From positions 1-14,319 of the forward strand of contig JAZQKW010000089.1 in NCBI GenBank assembly GCA_045542375.1: a stretch of 14,319 nt of DNA, given 5' to 3'. The notes beneath the pieces were generated by a model. It was not told where the DNA came from, searched no databases, and was given only the letters and a program-made list of their open reading frames with translations. Each line of letters opens with the position of its first letter. The first letter of the stretch is position 1. Positions 1-6,541 of the stretch are shown here, piece by piece. The position numbers and the translations under genes were made by a program. This DNA comes from Eshraghiella sp045542375. GTDB taxonomy: Bacteria; Bacillota; Clostridia; Lachnospirales; Lachnospiraceae.

Positions 1-406
1 CATCCTGATCCATATCCACCGTTCTTATGGATTCGATATATCCTACCTTGCTTTCATTAACTGCAACCACATCAGATAATTGCTTCTCTTTTCCATCACT
101 TGAATCAATTATGGTATTATTTTCAAGTATTACATGCTGAATTGCCTCAGGGACTTGGAGCTTATCCAATGCCTCTTTCATTTCTTCCTTAGTAGCCCAA
201 GATATTGATTCTTCCCAGGTGGTTGGAGGTTCTGTTGGCGGCTCGGTAATTGGCTCAGTTGTTTCGTACTGAACGGTAGTGGTAGGCAATTCTGATGTTG
301 TATTCTGTTCGGTAGGAGTGGTGGTTTCTAACATTTCAATTGTTCCCTTAGCACACCCTGTTAAAATAGTTGATGTTAATAATAGTACAGCTAATAATTT
401 TTTCAT
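1..406 (-). CDS. Putative lipoprotein, N-terminal part (runs off the window), downstream of a c-di-GMP riboswitch
   Basis: The first 135 codons are visible. They begin with a lipoprotein signal: MKK, a hydrophobic stretch, then a lipobox LTGC with the lipidated Cys at residue 18. Signal peptidase II would cleave before this Cys and anchor the protein on the outer face of the membrane. Residues about 27-60 form a Thr/Pro/Glu-rich linker with repeated TTE and TEPP motifs, typical of an extended spacer. A more ordinary, charged region follows. The ATG at 406-404 is supported by AAGGAG at 416-421. No family is recognised and the C-terminal domain lies outside the window. The gene is read from a leader carrying a GEMM-I aptamer and a terminator, so its expression is inferred to follow c-di-GMP, the surface or sessile-lifestyle messenger. 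That fits an exported protein, but the function itself is unknown. Confidence 0.85.
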   Translation of the reverse strand, partial: MKKLLAVLLLTSTILTGCAKGTIEMLETTTPTEQNTTSELPTTTVQYETTEPITEPPTEPPTTWEESISWATKEEMKEALDKLQVPEAIQHVILENNTIIDSSDGKEKQLSDVVAVNESKVGYIESIRTVDMDQD

Positions 407-480
407 CTGATTACGCTCCTTATACAATTTTCATTACGGTCCTGCTTTATGTAAATTGTCTGGTGGACAACACATAACGT

Positions 481-515
481 AAAAAAGGTTGCAACAGTTA
501 TAAACTATTGCAACC
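481..515 (-). terminator. Intrinsic terminator, expression platform of the riboswitch
   Basis: On the minus strand this is a 13-bp stem (GGUUGCAAUAGUU with AACUGUUGCAACC, one U.G pair, 3-nt loop) followed directly by six U residues. It lies between the aptamer and the lipoprotein start. Its 5' arm (515 to 503) includes the last nine bases of the aptamer, so aptamer folding and terminator folding compete. Confidence 0.9.
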
Positions 516-588
516 GAACTATCATAGTAATTTAATTACCTTAGACTTCTAGCTTTGCGTCCCTATGTTTTCATAAGTTTGCCCAATT
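507..588 (-). ncRNA. Cyclic di-GMP-I riboswitch aptamer (GEMM-I)
   Basis: Read on the minus strand, the segment carries the conserved GEMM-I blocks in order. First comes GGGCAAAC (584 to 577). Next is a stem CUUAUG/CAUAGG closing a GAAA-type loop. Then comes GGGACGCAAAGC (563 to 552), and then the two halves of the 11-nt GAAA tetraloop receptor, UCUAAG and UAUGA, flanking a GUAAU/AUUAC hairpin. It ends in CGGUUGC. The receptor has a compensated U-A pair in place of the usual C-G. By comparison with Vc2, G583 corresponds to G20 and A556 to A47, both ligand contacts. G rather than A at position 20 favours c-di-GMP over cGAMP. The outer P1 helix is short. Confidence 0.92.
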
Positions 589-607
589 AATCATTTGATA
601 CAATTTG

Positions 608-636
608 ACTATACTCCCTGCGGTAAATGATGTCAA
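608..636 (-). promoter_or_regulatory. Sigma-A promoter for the riboswitch-lipoprotein transcript
   Basis: On the minus strand, TTGACA (636 to 631), a 17-nt spacer and TATAGT (613 to 608) form a near-consensus promoter. The predicted start near 601 lies about 12 nt before the first conserved aptamer segment. It is back-to-back with the promoter of the HAD operon. Confidence 0.85.
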
Positions 637-656
637 TACATATTTCTCTTAACTTA

Positions 657-686
657 TTGAAGATATATATATAAGTATGCTATAAT
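657..686 (+). promoter_or_regulatory. Sigma-A promoter for the HAD operon
   Basis: TTGAAG (657-662), an 18-nt spacer and TATAAT (681-686) lie 30 bp before the first HAD gene. The ribosome binding site AGAAGGA (701-707) follows, 9 nt before the ATG at 717. Confidence 0.75.
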
Positions 687-716
687 GTTCCATATCTTTT
701 AGAAGGATGGTTTGGT

Positions 717-1433
717 ATGTATAAGAATTATATATTTGATTTGTATGGGACATTAATTGATATCAGAACTGATGAATGGAATCAGGAGCCATGGGATGAA
801 TTTGCCAAGTGGCTTACTAAGAAGGGTATGCCATATACAGGTAAAGAGGTTAGGGCGCTTTATGTATCAGAGGTTAACAGACTCGAAGCAGAGCCTACTG
901 AATATGATAAGCGTGAAATAGATATAATACCGGTGTTTGAAGCGATTTGTAAGAAGCATAAGCCGGATATAACACCGGAAGAGGTATGGGAGATAGGCGA
1001 GAACTTCCGTGTTATTACAACACATATGATTAAGTTATATCCTAATACTAAGAAGGTGCTTGAGGGACTTAAGAAGGCGGGCAAGAAGGTATATCTGCTT
1101 TCTAACGCACAGAGAGTATTTACATGGCAGGAGCTTGAGAAGACAGAGATAATAGATTATTTTGATGATATTTTTATCTCGTCTGATGCCGGATGCAAGA
1201 AGCCTGACATTGCTTTTTACAAGAAACTGATTGATAAGCATGGTCTTAAGGTAGAAGAGTGTGTAATGATTGGTAACGACAGTACAACGGATATTGCAGG
1301 CGCTACAGCACTTGGAATGGATGGTTTCTATGTGAGAACAGAGATTTCTCCTGAGAATGACCCTGCACCTGACTGCCGTTTTGTGTTTGAAGACGGCGAT
1401 ATTGGACATGTGCTTGAATTGATAAAGGAATAA
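717..1433 (+). CDS. HAD superfamily hydrolase, DxY variant (subfamily IA-like)
   Basis: This 238-residue cytoplasmic protein has the four HAD motifs. Motif I is FDLYGTL with the nucleophile Asp8. Motif II is LLSN with Ser129. A CKKPD motif supplies the Lys (161/162). Motif IV is IGNDSTTD with Asp188 and Asp192. Residues about 15-100 form the helical cap. The second Asp of DxD, normally the general acid/base of HAD phosphatases, is Tyr10; DxY is also known from L-2-haloacid dehalogenases and related proteins. Motif IV looks phosphatase-like, so the substrate cannot be deduced. The ATG is supported by AGAAGGA. The gene is followed after 4 nt by a second HAD gene with a very similar N-terminus, suggesting a co-translated pair. 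Confidence 0.9.
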   Translation: MYKNYIFDLYGTLIDIRTDEWNQEPWDEFAKWLTKKGMPYTGKEVRALYVSEVNRLEAEPTEYDKREIDIIPVFEAICKKHKPDITPEEVWEIGENFRVITTHMIKLYPNTKKVLEGLKKAGKKVYLLSNAQRVFTWQELEKTEIIDYFDDIFISSDAGCKKPDIAFYKKLIDKHGLKVEECVMIGNDSTTDIAGATALGMDGFYVRTEISPENDPAPDCRFVFEDGDIGHVLELIKE

Positions 1434-1437
1434 CAAT

Positions 1438-2082
1438 ATGTATAAGACAATTATTTTTGACTTGGATGGGACACTGCTTAATACATTGGATGACTTAAAG
1501 GACAGTACTAATTATGCTCTTGAGAAGTACAGCTATGCGGAAAAAAGCTTTGATGAGATAAGAAGCTTTGTTGGAAACGGTATCCGCAAGCTTATAGAGA
1601 GAGCACTTCCGGCTGATGTCAGTGAAGAAGAATTTACGAATGTCTATGAGAGCTTTAAGGCTCACTACAGAATCCATTGTAACGACAAGACAGGTCCATA
1701 TCCGGGAATATTGGAATTGCTTGAAGAGTTGAAGAACAGAGGGATTGTGTGTGCTATAGCATCTAATAAATCACATCCTTCTGTTATTACGTTAAAAGAA
1801 ATATATTTTGAAGGTTATATACAGGAGGCAGCGGGAGCTGTAGATGGAAAGCCTACGAAGCCGGACCCTTATATGGTAAGCAATTTAATGAAGAATCTTG
1901 ATTGTATTCCGGAAGAGACTCTATATGTAGGGGATTCTCAGGTGGATGTTATGACGGCAGCTAATGCAGGTCTTGACCTTGTGGCTGTATCCTGGGGCTT
2001 CAGAACCGAAGAAGAATTAAAAAAAGCAGGTGCTTCAATTATAATAAAGCACCCGCTTGATTTATTAAATTATCTTAATTAA
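1438..2082 (+). CDS. HAD family hydrolase, phosphoglycolate phosphatase (Gph)/PpaX-like
   Basis: This 214-residue cytoplasmic phosphatase has canonical HAD motifs. Motif I is FDLDGTL with Asp8 and Asp10, motif II is IASN with Ser109, KPTKPDP holds Lys141, and motif IV is YVGDSQVD with Asp166 and Asp170. Length and cap size match the phosphoglycolate phosphatase/pyrophosphatase PpaX group (subfamily IA), which hydrolyses small phosphate esters or pyrophosphate; the actual substrate is not evident. It starts 4 nt after the preceding HAD gene, with its ribosome binding site AAAGGAA inside that gene's end, so the two are probably translationally coupled. The 3' end overlaps the convergent aldo/keto reductase gene by 4 bp. 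It also carries, on the other strand, that gene's terminator hairpin. Confidence 0.93.
   Translation: MYKTIIFDLDGTLLNTLDDLKDSTNYALEKYSYAEKSFDEIRSFVGNGIRKLIERALPADVSEEEFTNVYESFKAHYRIHCNDKTGPYPGILELLEELKNRGIVCAIASNKSHPSVITLKEIYFEGYIQEAAGAVDGKPTKPDPYMVSNLMKNLDCIPEETLYVGDSQVDVMTAANAGLDLVAVSWGFRTEEELKKAGASIIIKHPLDLLNYLN
2019..2058 (-). terminator. Terminator of the aldo/keto reductase gene, inside the opposing HAD gene
   Basis: On the minus strand, AAGCGGGUGCUU (2058 to 2047) pairs with AAGCACCUGCUU (2035 to 2024) with one G.U wobble and an 11-nt loop. The stem is followed by seven U (2025 to 2019). It lies just after the reductase stop codon, and the A-run on the plus strand encodes Lys residues of the HAD protein. 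Confidence 0.8.
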
Positions 2083-3077
2083 ACACCTGCAAGCTGGTCG
2101 ATTAATGTAAGGTCTCTTGGATTAAGATTAATCTGGTTGATGGCTCTTACATTTTCAATAATCTGCTCAGGCTTAGATGCACCGATTACAACGCTGGCAA
2201 CAGTCTCATCTCTTAATGCCCAGCTGATAGCAAGCTGTGAAAGTGTCTGTCCTCTTAAGGCAGCAACTTCGTTGAGCTTATTAAGTCTTGTGAGCATATC
2301 AGCAGTTAATGAATCCTCTGTTAAGAAAGGACTGTCTGATGCCATACGGCTGTCTGCAGGAATCATACCGTCAAGGTATTTGCTTGAAAGAAGACCCTGC
2401 TCAAGTGGTGAGTACACGATAAGACCCTTGCCTTCCTGTGCGGTTGTTTTCTTAACACCATTGCCGTCAATGCTTCTGTCAAAAATAGAATAACGATTCT
2501 GATTAACAACGTATGGGCATTTGAGATCCTTAAGGATAGCAGATGCCTTCTTTAATGTGTCGCTGTCGTAGTTAGAAAGACCTATGTAAAGAGCTTTACC
2601 ACTCTTGGCAATCTGGTCAAGAGCTGACATTGTCTCCTCTAACGGAGTCTCTCTATCCATACACTGATGGTAGAAAATATCTACATAATCAAGTCCCATT
2701 CTGTCAAGCGAACGGTCAATACATAATGAAAGATACTTACGGCTACCGCCACGTCCGTAAGGACCAGGCCAGATTTCGAAGCCTGCCTTGGTTGAGATTA
2801 CAAGCTCATCTCTGTAAGCGTGTAAATCCTCTGTAATAATACGTCCTAAGTTACGTTCTGCAGTACCATGCTCTGAACCGTAGTTGTTGGCAAGGTCGAA
2901 ATGTGTGATTCCGTTATCAAAAGCAGTAAAACATAAATCCTTCATACTCTGAAGAGTATTGTGATTACCAAAATTGTGCCAGAAACCAAGAGATACTAAC
3001 GGAAGCTTAAGTCCGCTGTTACCGGCATTACGATATTTCATGGCATTATATCTTGTTGGATTTGGTGAATAATTCAT
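2079..3077 (-). CDS. Aldo/keto reductase, YghZ/Kv-beta-like (L-glyceraldehyde 3-phosphate reductase family)
   Basis: This 332-residue cytoplasmic NADPH-dependent TIM-barrel oxidoreductase aligns along its whole length with E. coli YghZ. Shared blocks are the N-terminal NPxRY, HFDLANNYG, STKAG, WPGPYGRGGSRKYL, the C-terminal half with SPLEQGLL, and the NADP-binding IGASKPEQI. YghZ reduces L-glyceraldehyde 3-phosphate and methylglyoxal. Of the catalytic tetrad, Asp61, Tyr66 and Lys97 are present, but the position of the catalytic His (sixth in DIFYxH) is Gln138, with a His one residue earlier. The start at 3077 is chosen because GGAGG (3087 to 3083) lies 5 nt upstream; an in-frame ATG at 3089 would put the ribosome binding site inside the gene. 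It is divergent from ygiQ and convergent with the HAD gene. Confidence 0.93.
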   Translation of the reverse strand: MNYSPNPTRYNAMKYRNAGNSGLKLPLVSLGFWHNFGNHNTLQSMKDLCFTAFDNGITHFDLANNYGSEHGTAERNLGRIITEDLHAYRDELVISTKAGFEIWPGPYGRGGSRKYLSLCIDRSLDRMGLDYVDIFYHQCMDRETPLEETMSALDQIAKSGKALYIGLSNYDSDTLKKASAILKDLKCPYVVNQNRYSIFDRSIDGNGVKKTTAQEGKGLIVYSPLEQGLLSSKYLDGMIPADSRMASDSPFLTEDSLTADMLTRLNKLNEVAALRGQTLSQLAISWALRDETVASVVIGASKPEQIIENVRAINQINLNPRDLTLIDQLAGV

Positions 3078-3113
3078 ATAAACCTCCATACACCTTATTT
3101 TTAGTTATCTATC

Positions 3114-3138
3114 ATTATATCATTTTTTGTGATATAAT
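3114..3138. promoter_or_regulatory. Divergent extended -10 promoters in a perfect inverted repeat (aldo/keto reductase / ygiQ)
   Basis: ATTATATCA (3114-3122) and TGATATAAT (3130-3138) are exact inverted copies around a 7-nt centre. Each arm reads outward as TGATATAAT, an extended -10 element. The right arm serves ygiQ and the left arm the reductase. The leftward promoter also has TTGATT (3141 to 3136) 16 nt upstream; no clear -35 is seen for the rightward one. The repeat could also be an operator. Confidence 0.6.
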
Positions 3139-3172
3139 CAAATGTAAAGTTTTATGAAAGTGTATCAAAATT

Positions 3173-5035
3173 ATGAGAGATTTTTTACCTATTTCTAAAA
3201 AAGATATGAAAAAACGGGGTTGGGATACAGTTGACTTCGTATATATAATCGGTGATGCCTATGTGGATCACTCTTCTTTTGGTCCTGCAATAATCAGCAG
3301 AGTGCTTGAATCCAGAGGGTTCAGAGTGGGCATTATTTCACAGCCTGATTGGACGGTGGATGAGAGCGTATGTGTATTTGGGGAACCAAGGCTTGGATTT
3401 CTGGTGTCCGGAGGAAATATGGACCCTATGGTTAATCACTATACCGTGTCTAAGAAGAGGAGAAAATCTGACGCATATACTCCGGGTGGCGTAACAGGCA
3501 AAAGACCGGACCACGCTACAGTTGTGTATTGTAATCTGATACGAAGAACCTATAAGAATACACCTATTATTATAGGTGGAATAGAAGCCAGCCTCAGAAG
3601 AATGGCGCATTATGATTATTGGTCAGATTCTCTTAAACGTTCTATACTTCTTGATTCACAGGCGGATATCATTTCATACGGAATGGGTGAACGCTCAATT
3701 GTGGAGATAGCTGAGGCACTGGATTCAGGAATTGACGTGAGAGATATTACTTTCATTGAAGGAACGGTATATAAGACTAAGGATATAGAGAGTGTATATG
3801 ACTATGTAATGCTTCCATCCTTTGAAGACCTTAAGAGGGACAGGTTGGAATTTGCCAAAAGTTTTAATACACAGTATAGAAATACGGACCCATTTTCAGG
3901 CAAAAGATTAGTTGAACCCTACGATAAGGGAATATATGTAGTGCAGAATCCGCCGGCTAAGCCTCTTACACAGATGGAGATGGATGACGTATACGCACTG
4001 CCTTTTATGAACACATACCACCCAAGCTATGAAAAAGCAGGTGGAGTTCCTGCAATTAACGAGATAAAGTTCAGCATAACCAGTAACAGAGGTTGTTTTG
4101 GTTCATGTTCTTTTTGCGCCCTTGCTTTTCATCAGGGTCGAATTATTCAGGCAAGAAGTCATGAGTCAATAATAGCGGAAGCAACGGAGATGACCAAAGC
4201 ACCGGATTTCAAGGGATATATACACGACGTGGGAGGTCCGACAGCTAATTTCAGACATCCTGCATGTGAGAAACAGCTTAAGTCAGGAGCCTGTCAGAAC
4301 AGACAATGCTTGTTCCCTGAACCATGCAAGAATCTTAAAGCGGACCATAAGGACTATGTGGCTTTACTTAGAAAACTTAGGTCGCTACCGAAGGTTAAGA
4401 AGGTATTTGTCCGTTCAGGAATCAGATTTGATTACGCTCTTGCGGATAAGGACGATACTTTTATCAGAGAATTATGCAGGTATCACGTTAGTGGGCAGTT
4501 AAGAGTTGCGCCGGAGCATGTGTCTGACAACGTGCTGAGACTTATGGGTAAACCAGAGAATTCCGTATATGAGAAATTTGTTAATAAATGCAATCGTATC
4601 AATGAGAAAAATGGTATGAAGCAGTACCTTGTACCATATCTTATGTCATCACATCCGGGCTCAACCCTTAAGGATGCAATAGAGCTTGCGGAGTATGTAA
4701 GGGACATAGGATATATGCCGGAGCAGGTACAGGATTTTTATCCTACACCTTCAACCATATCCACCTGCATGTATTACACCGGTGTGGACCCACGCAATAT
4801 GCAGCCGGTATATGTTGCGAAAAACCCTCATGAAAAAGCAATGCAGAGAGCACTTATACAGTACAAGGACCCTAAGAATTATGACCTTGTAAGGGAGGCT
4901 CTTTTAAAAGAACACAGGGAGGACCTTATTGGTTTTGGCGGAAAATGCCTTATACCTCCTCGTAAAATAGAGTATCACAAAGGTAAACCTAAGAAAGCTA
5001 ATGGAGGTAATAAGAATGTACAAAGAAAACGATAA
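3173..5035 (+). CDS. YgiQ family radical SAM protein
   Basis: This 620-residue cytoplasmic radical SAM protein resembles the YgiQ (UPF0313) family. The typical N-terminus FLPISKKDMKKRGW and GDAYVDH lie in the first 35 residues. The radical SAM cluster motif CFGSCSFC (Cys308, Cys312, Cys315) binds the [4Fe-4S] cluster and SAM. A second Cys group at 365, 374, 379 and 385 may hold another metal site. The C-terminal third (about 470-600) includes the conserved YLVPYLMSSHPG and the QVQDFYPTPST region. The reaction catalysed by the family is not established. The ribosome binding site is weak (GAAAG at about 3155-3159), the ATG being chosen by family N-terminus agreement. It is first in an operon with upp, whose start lies 20 bp inside this gene. 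Confidence 0.94.
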   Translation: MRDFLPISKKDMKKRGWDTVDFVYIIGDAYVDHSSFGPAIISRVLESRGFRVGIISQPDWTVDESVCVFGEPRLGFLVSGGNMDPMVNHYTVSKKRRKSDAYTPGGVTGKRPDHATVVYCNLIRRTYKNTPIIIGGIEASLRRMAHYDYWSDSLKRSILLDSQADIISYGMGERSIVEIAEALDSGIDVRDITFIEGTVYKTKDIESVYDYVMLPSFEDLKRDRLEFAKSFNTQYRNTDPFSGKRLVEPYDKGIYVVQNPPAKPLTQMEMDDVYALPFMNTYHPSYEKAGGVPAINEIKFSITSNRGCFGSCSFCALAFHQGRIIQARSHESIIAEATEMTKAPDFKGYIHDVGGPTANFRHPACEKQLKSGACQNRQCLFPEPCKNLKADHKDYVALLRKLRSLPKVKKVFVRSGIRFDYALADKDDTFIRELCRYHVSGQLRVAPEHVSDNVLRLMGKPENSVYEKFVNKCNRINEKNGMKQYLVPYLMSSHPGSTLKDAIELAEYVRDIGYMPEQVQDFYPTPSTISTCMYYTGVDPRNMQPVYVAKNPHEKAMQRALIQYKDPKNYDLVREALLKEHREDLIGFGGKCLIPPRKIEYHKGKPKKANGGNKNVQRKR

Positions 5036-5657
5036 AATAACCATATGTGACCATCCTCTTATCAAGCATAAGACAACTATGATAAGAAAAGAAGAGACCG
5101 GAACTAATGAATTTAGAAAAATAGTACAAGAAATTTCCGTTCTTTTGGGCTATGAGGCACTCAGGGACCTTGAGATGGAAGAGGTAGAGATTAAGACCCC
5201 GATTGAGGTAGCAAAGTGTCCTGTTATAGCAGGAAAAAAACAGGCGATTATCCCGATTCTCAGAGCCGGACTTGGTATGGTGGAAGGTTTTCTTACACTT
5301 ATGCCTGCTGCGAAGGTGGGACATATAGGGATGTATAGAGACGAAGAGACACATGAACCACATGAGTATTTTTGTAAATTGCCAAATCCTATTTCTGAGA
5401 GAAAAATATATGTAGTAGACCCGATGTTAGCAACTGGTGGTTCGGCAGTTGATGCTATTAATAAGATTAAGGAGCATGGGGGAAAGGACATTACTTTTGT
5501 ATGCATAGTTGCGGCACCGGAAGGACTTGAGAAGCTTAGTAAAAGCCATCCGGACGTTAAGATTATAGTTGGAAATCTTGACAGAGGACTCAATGAAGCG
5601 GCATATATTTGTCCGGGACTTGGAGATGCAGGAGATAGAATTTTTGGAACAGAATAG
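5016..5657 (+). CDS. upp: Uracil phosphoribosyltransferase
   Basis: This enzyme of pyrimidine salvage converts uracil and PRPP to UMP and pyrophosphate in the cytoplasm. The 213 residues match the usual length of bacterial Upp. ILRAGLGMVEG (81-91) is the conserved region after the N-terminal arm. YVVDPMLATGGSA (132-144) is the PRPP-binding motif, and YICPGLGDAGDRIFGTE at the C-terminus is the uracil-binding end. The ATG at 5016 is preceded by GGAGG at 5003-5007; an upstream in-frame ATG at 5001 would lie on that ribosome binding site. It overlaps ygiQ by 20 bp and its 3' end overlaps the next radical SAM gene, so translation within the operon is probably coupled. No uracil-sensing leader is seen directly upstream. 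Confidence 0.97.
   Translation: MYKENDKITICDHPLIKHKTTMIRKEETGTNEFRKIVQEISVLLGYEALRDLEMEEVEIKTPIEVAKCPVIAGKKQAIIPILRAGLGMVEGFLTLMPAAKVGHIGMYRDEETHEPHEYFCKLPNPISERKIYVVDPMLATGGSAVDAINKIKEHGGKDITFVCIVAAPEGLEKLSKSHPDVKIIVGNLDRGLNEAAYICPGLGDAGDRIFGTE
5630..5634 (+). promoter_or_regulatory. Ribosome binding site that argues for a TTG start
   Basis: AGGAG lies 9 nt before TTG 5644, inside the upp 3' end. The alternative ATG at 5626 has GGAG directly abutting it, with no spacer. Confidence 0.55.
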
Positions 5658-6540
5658 ATGCAGATTATGTCCGAGAATGTGTGGGGCGGACAGGATGAAT
5701 GGAGAAAGAGGCTTCTGTGGGGAAACTGCGGAAATCAGAGCGGCAAGAGCGGCACTGCATATGTGGGAGGAGCCTTGCATATCCGGTACAAGAGGGTCGG
5801 GGACTGTATTTTTTACCGGATGTGTTCTTAGATGTGTATACTGTCAGAACGGGCATATTGCGAACGGCAGTACCGGAAAAGAAATTACAGTGGATAGGCT
5901 TGCGGAAATATTCATTGAGCAACAGGAAAGAGGCGCCCATAATATCAATCTGGTAACGCCAACCCATTTTGTACCACAGATAAGAAAGGCGATTATTAAG
6001 GCTAAGGAAAAAGGACTTGTGCTTCCTATCGTGTATAACACAGGAAGCTACGAGAACGTGGATACCCTTAAAATGCTTGACGGTCTGGTGGACATTTACC
6101 TGCCGGACCTTAAGTATTATTCTTCGGAACTTTCTAAGAAATATTCTGAAGCTCATAATTATTTTGAGGTGGCAACTGCTGCAATAGCAGAGATGGTGCG
6201 ACAGGTGGGCACAGCGGAATTTGATGAAGATGGCATAATGACTAAGGGGGTAATTGTAAGACATCTTCTTTTGCCGGGTTGTATTGAAGATTCCAAAAAG
6301 ATTATTAAATACCTGTATGATACATACGGGGATGATATATATGTAAGCATAATGAACCAGTACACTCCTATGAAGGGAATCGAGGTGAGGTATCCGGAGC
6401 TTGCTAATAAGGTAAGTTACTCGGAATACGACCGCCTGACGGATTACGCCATTGACATAGGAATTGAAAATGGTTTTATCCAAGAGGGAGATACTGCGGA
6501 GGAGAGCTTTATCCCGGATTTTGATATGGAAGGAATATGA
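5644..6540 (+). CDS. PflA-like radical SAM protein with an N-terminal Cys-rich motif
   Basis: This cytoplasmic radical SAM protein has about 298 residues. The cluster motif CVLRCVYCQN (Cys60, Cys64, Cys67, counting from TTG 5644) is of the pyruvate-formate-lyase-activating-enzyme type. N-terminal to it is CRLCPRMCG with a further Cys at 25 (Cys6, 9, 13, 25), a pattern seen in the uncharacterised PflA-like/AmmeMemoRadiSam-related proteins and possibly a second Fe-S site. TPTHFVPQI and DIYLPDLKYY follow, conserved in this group. Its target is unknown. The start is ambiguous: TTG 5644 has a good ribosome binding site and gives the short N-terminus usual in the family, while ATG 5626 or 5593 would lengthen it and increase the overlap with upp. 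The stop lies 1 nt before the next gene. Confidence 0.88.
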   Translation: MEQNRCRLCPRMCGADRMNGERGFCGETAEIRAARAALHMWEEPCISGTRGSGTVFFTGCVLRCVYCQNGHIANGSTGKEITVDRLAEIFIEQQERGAHNINLVTPTHFVPQIRKAIIKAKEKGLVLPIVYNTGSYENVDTLKMLDGLVDIYLPDLKYYSSELSKKYSEAHNYFEVATAAIAEMVRQVGTAEFDEDGIMTKGVIVRHLLLPGCIEDSKKIIKYLYDTYGDDIYVSIMNQYTPMKGIEVRYPELANKVSYSEYDRLTDYAIDIGIENGFIQEGDTAEESFIPDFDMEGI

Positions 6541-6541
6541 T

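Noticed and set aside
717..1433. Calling the first HAD gene an L-2-haloacid dehalogenase because of DxYGT
   Set aside because: Motif IV (GNDSTTD) is phosphatase-like and other dehalogenase-specific residues cannot be confirmed.
5427..6483. Long minus-strand open frames opposite upp and the PflA-like gene
   Set aside because: They lie antisense to well-supported genes, have no ribosome binding site and show no recognisable protein pattern.
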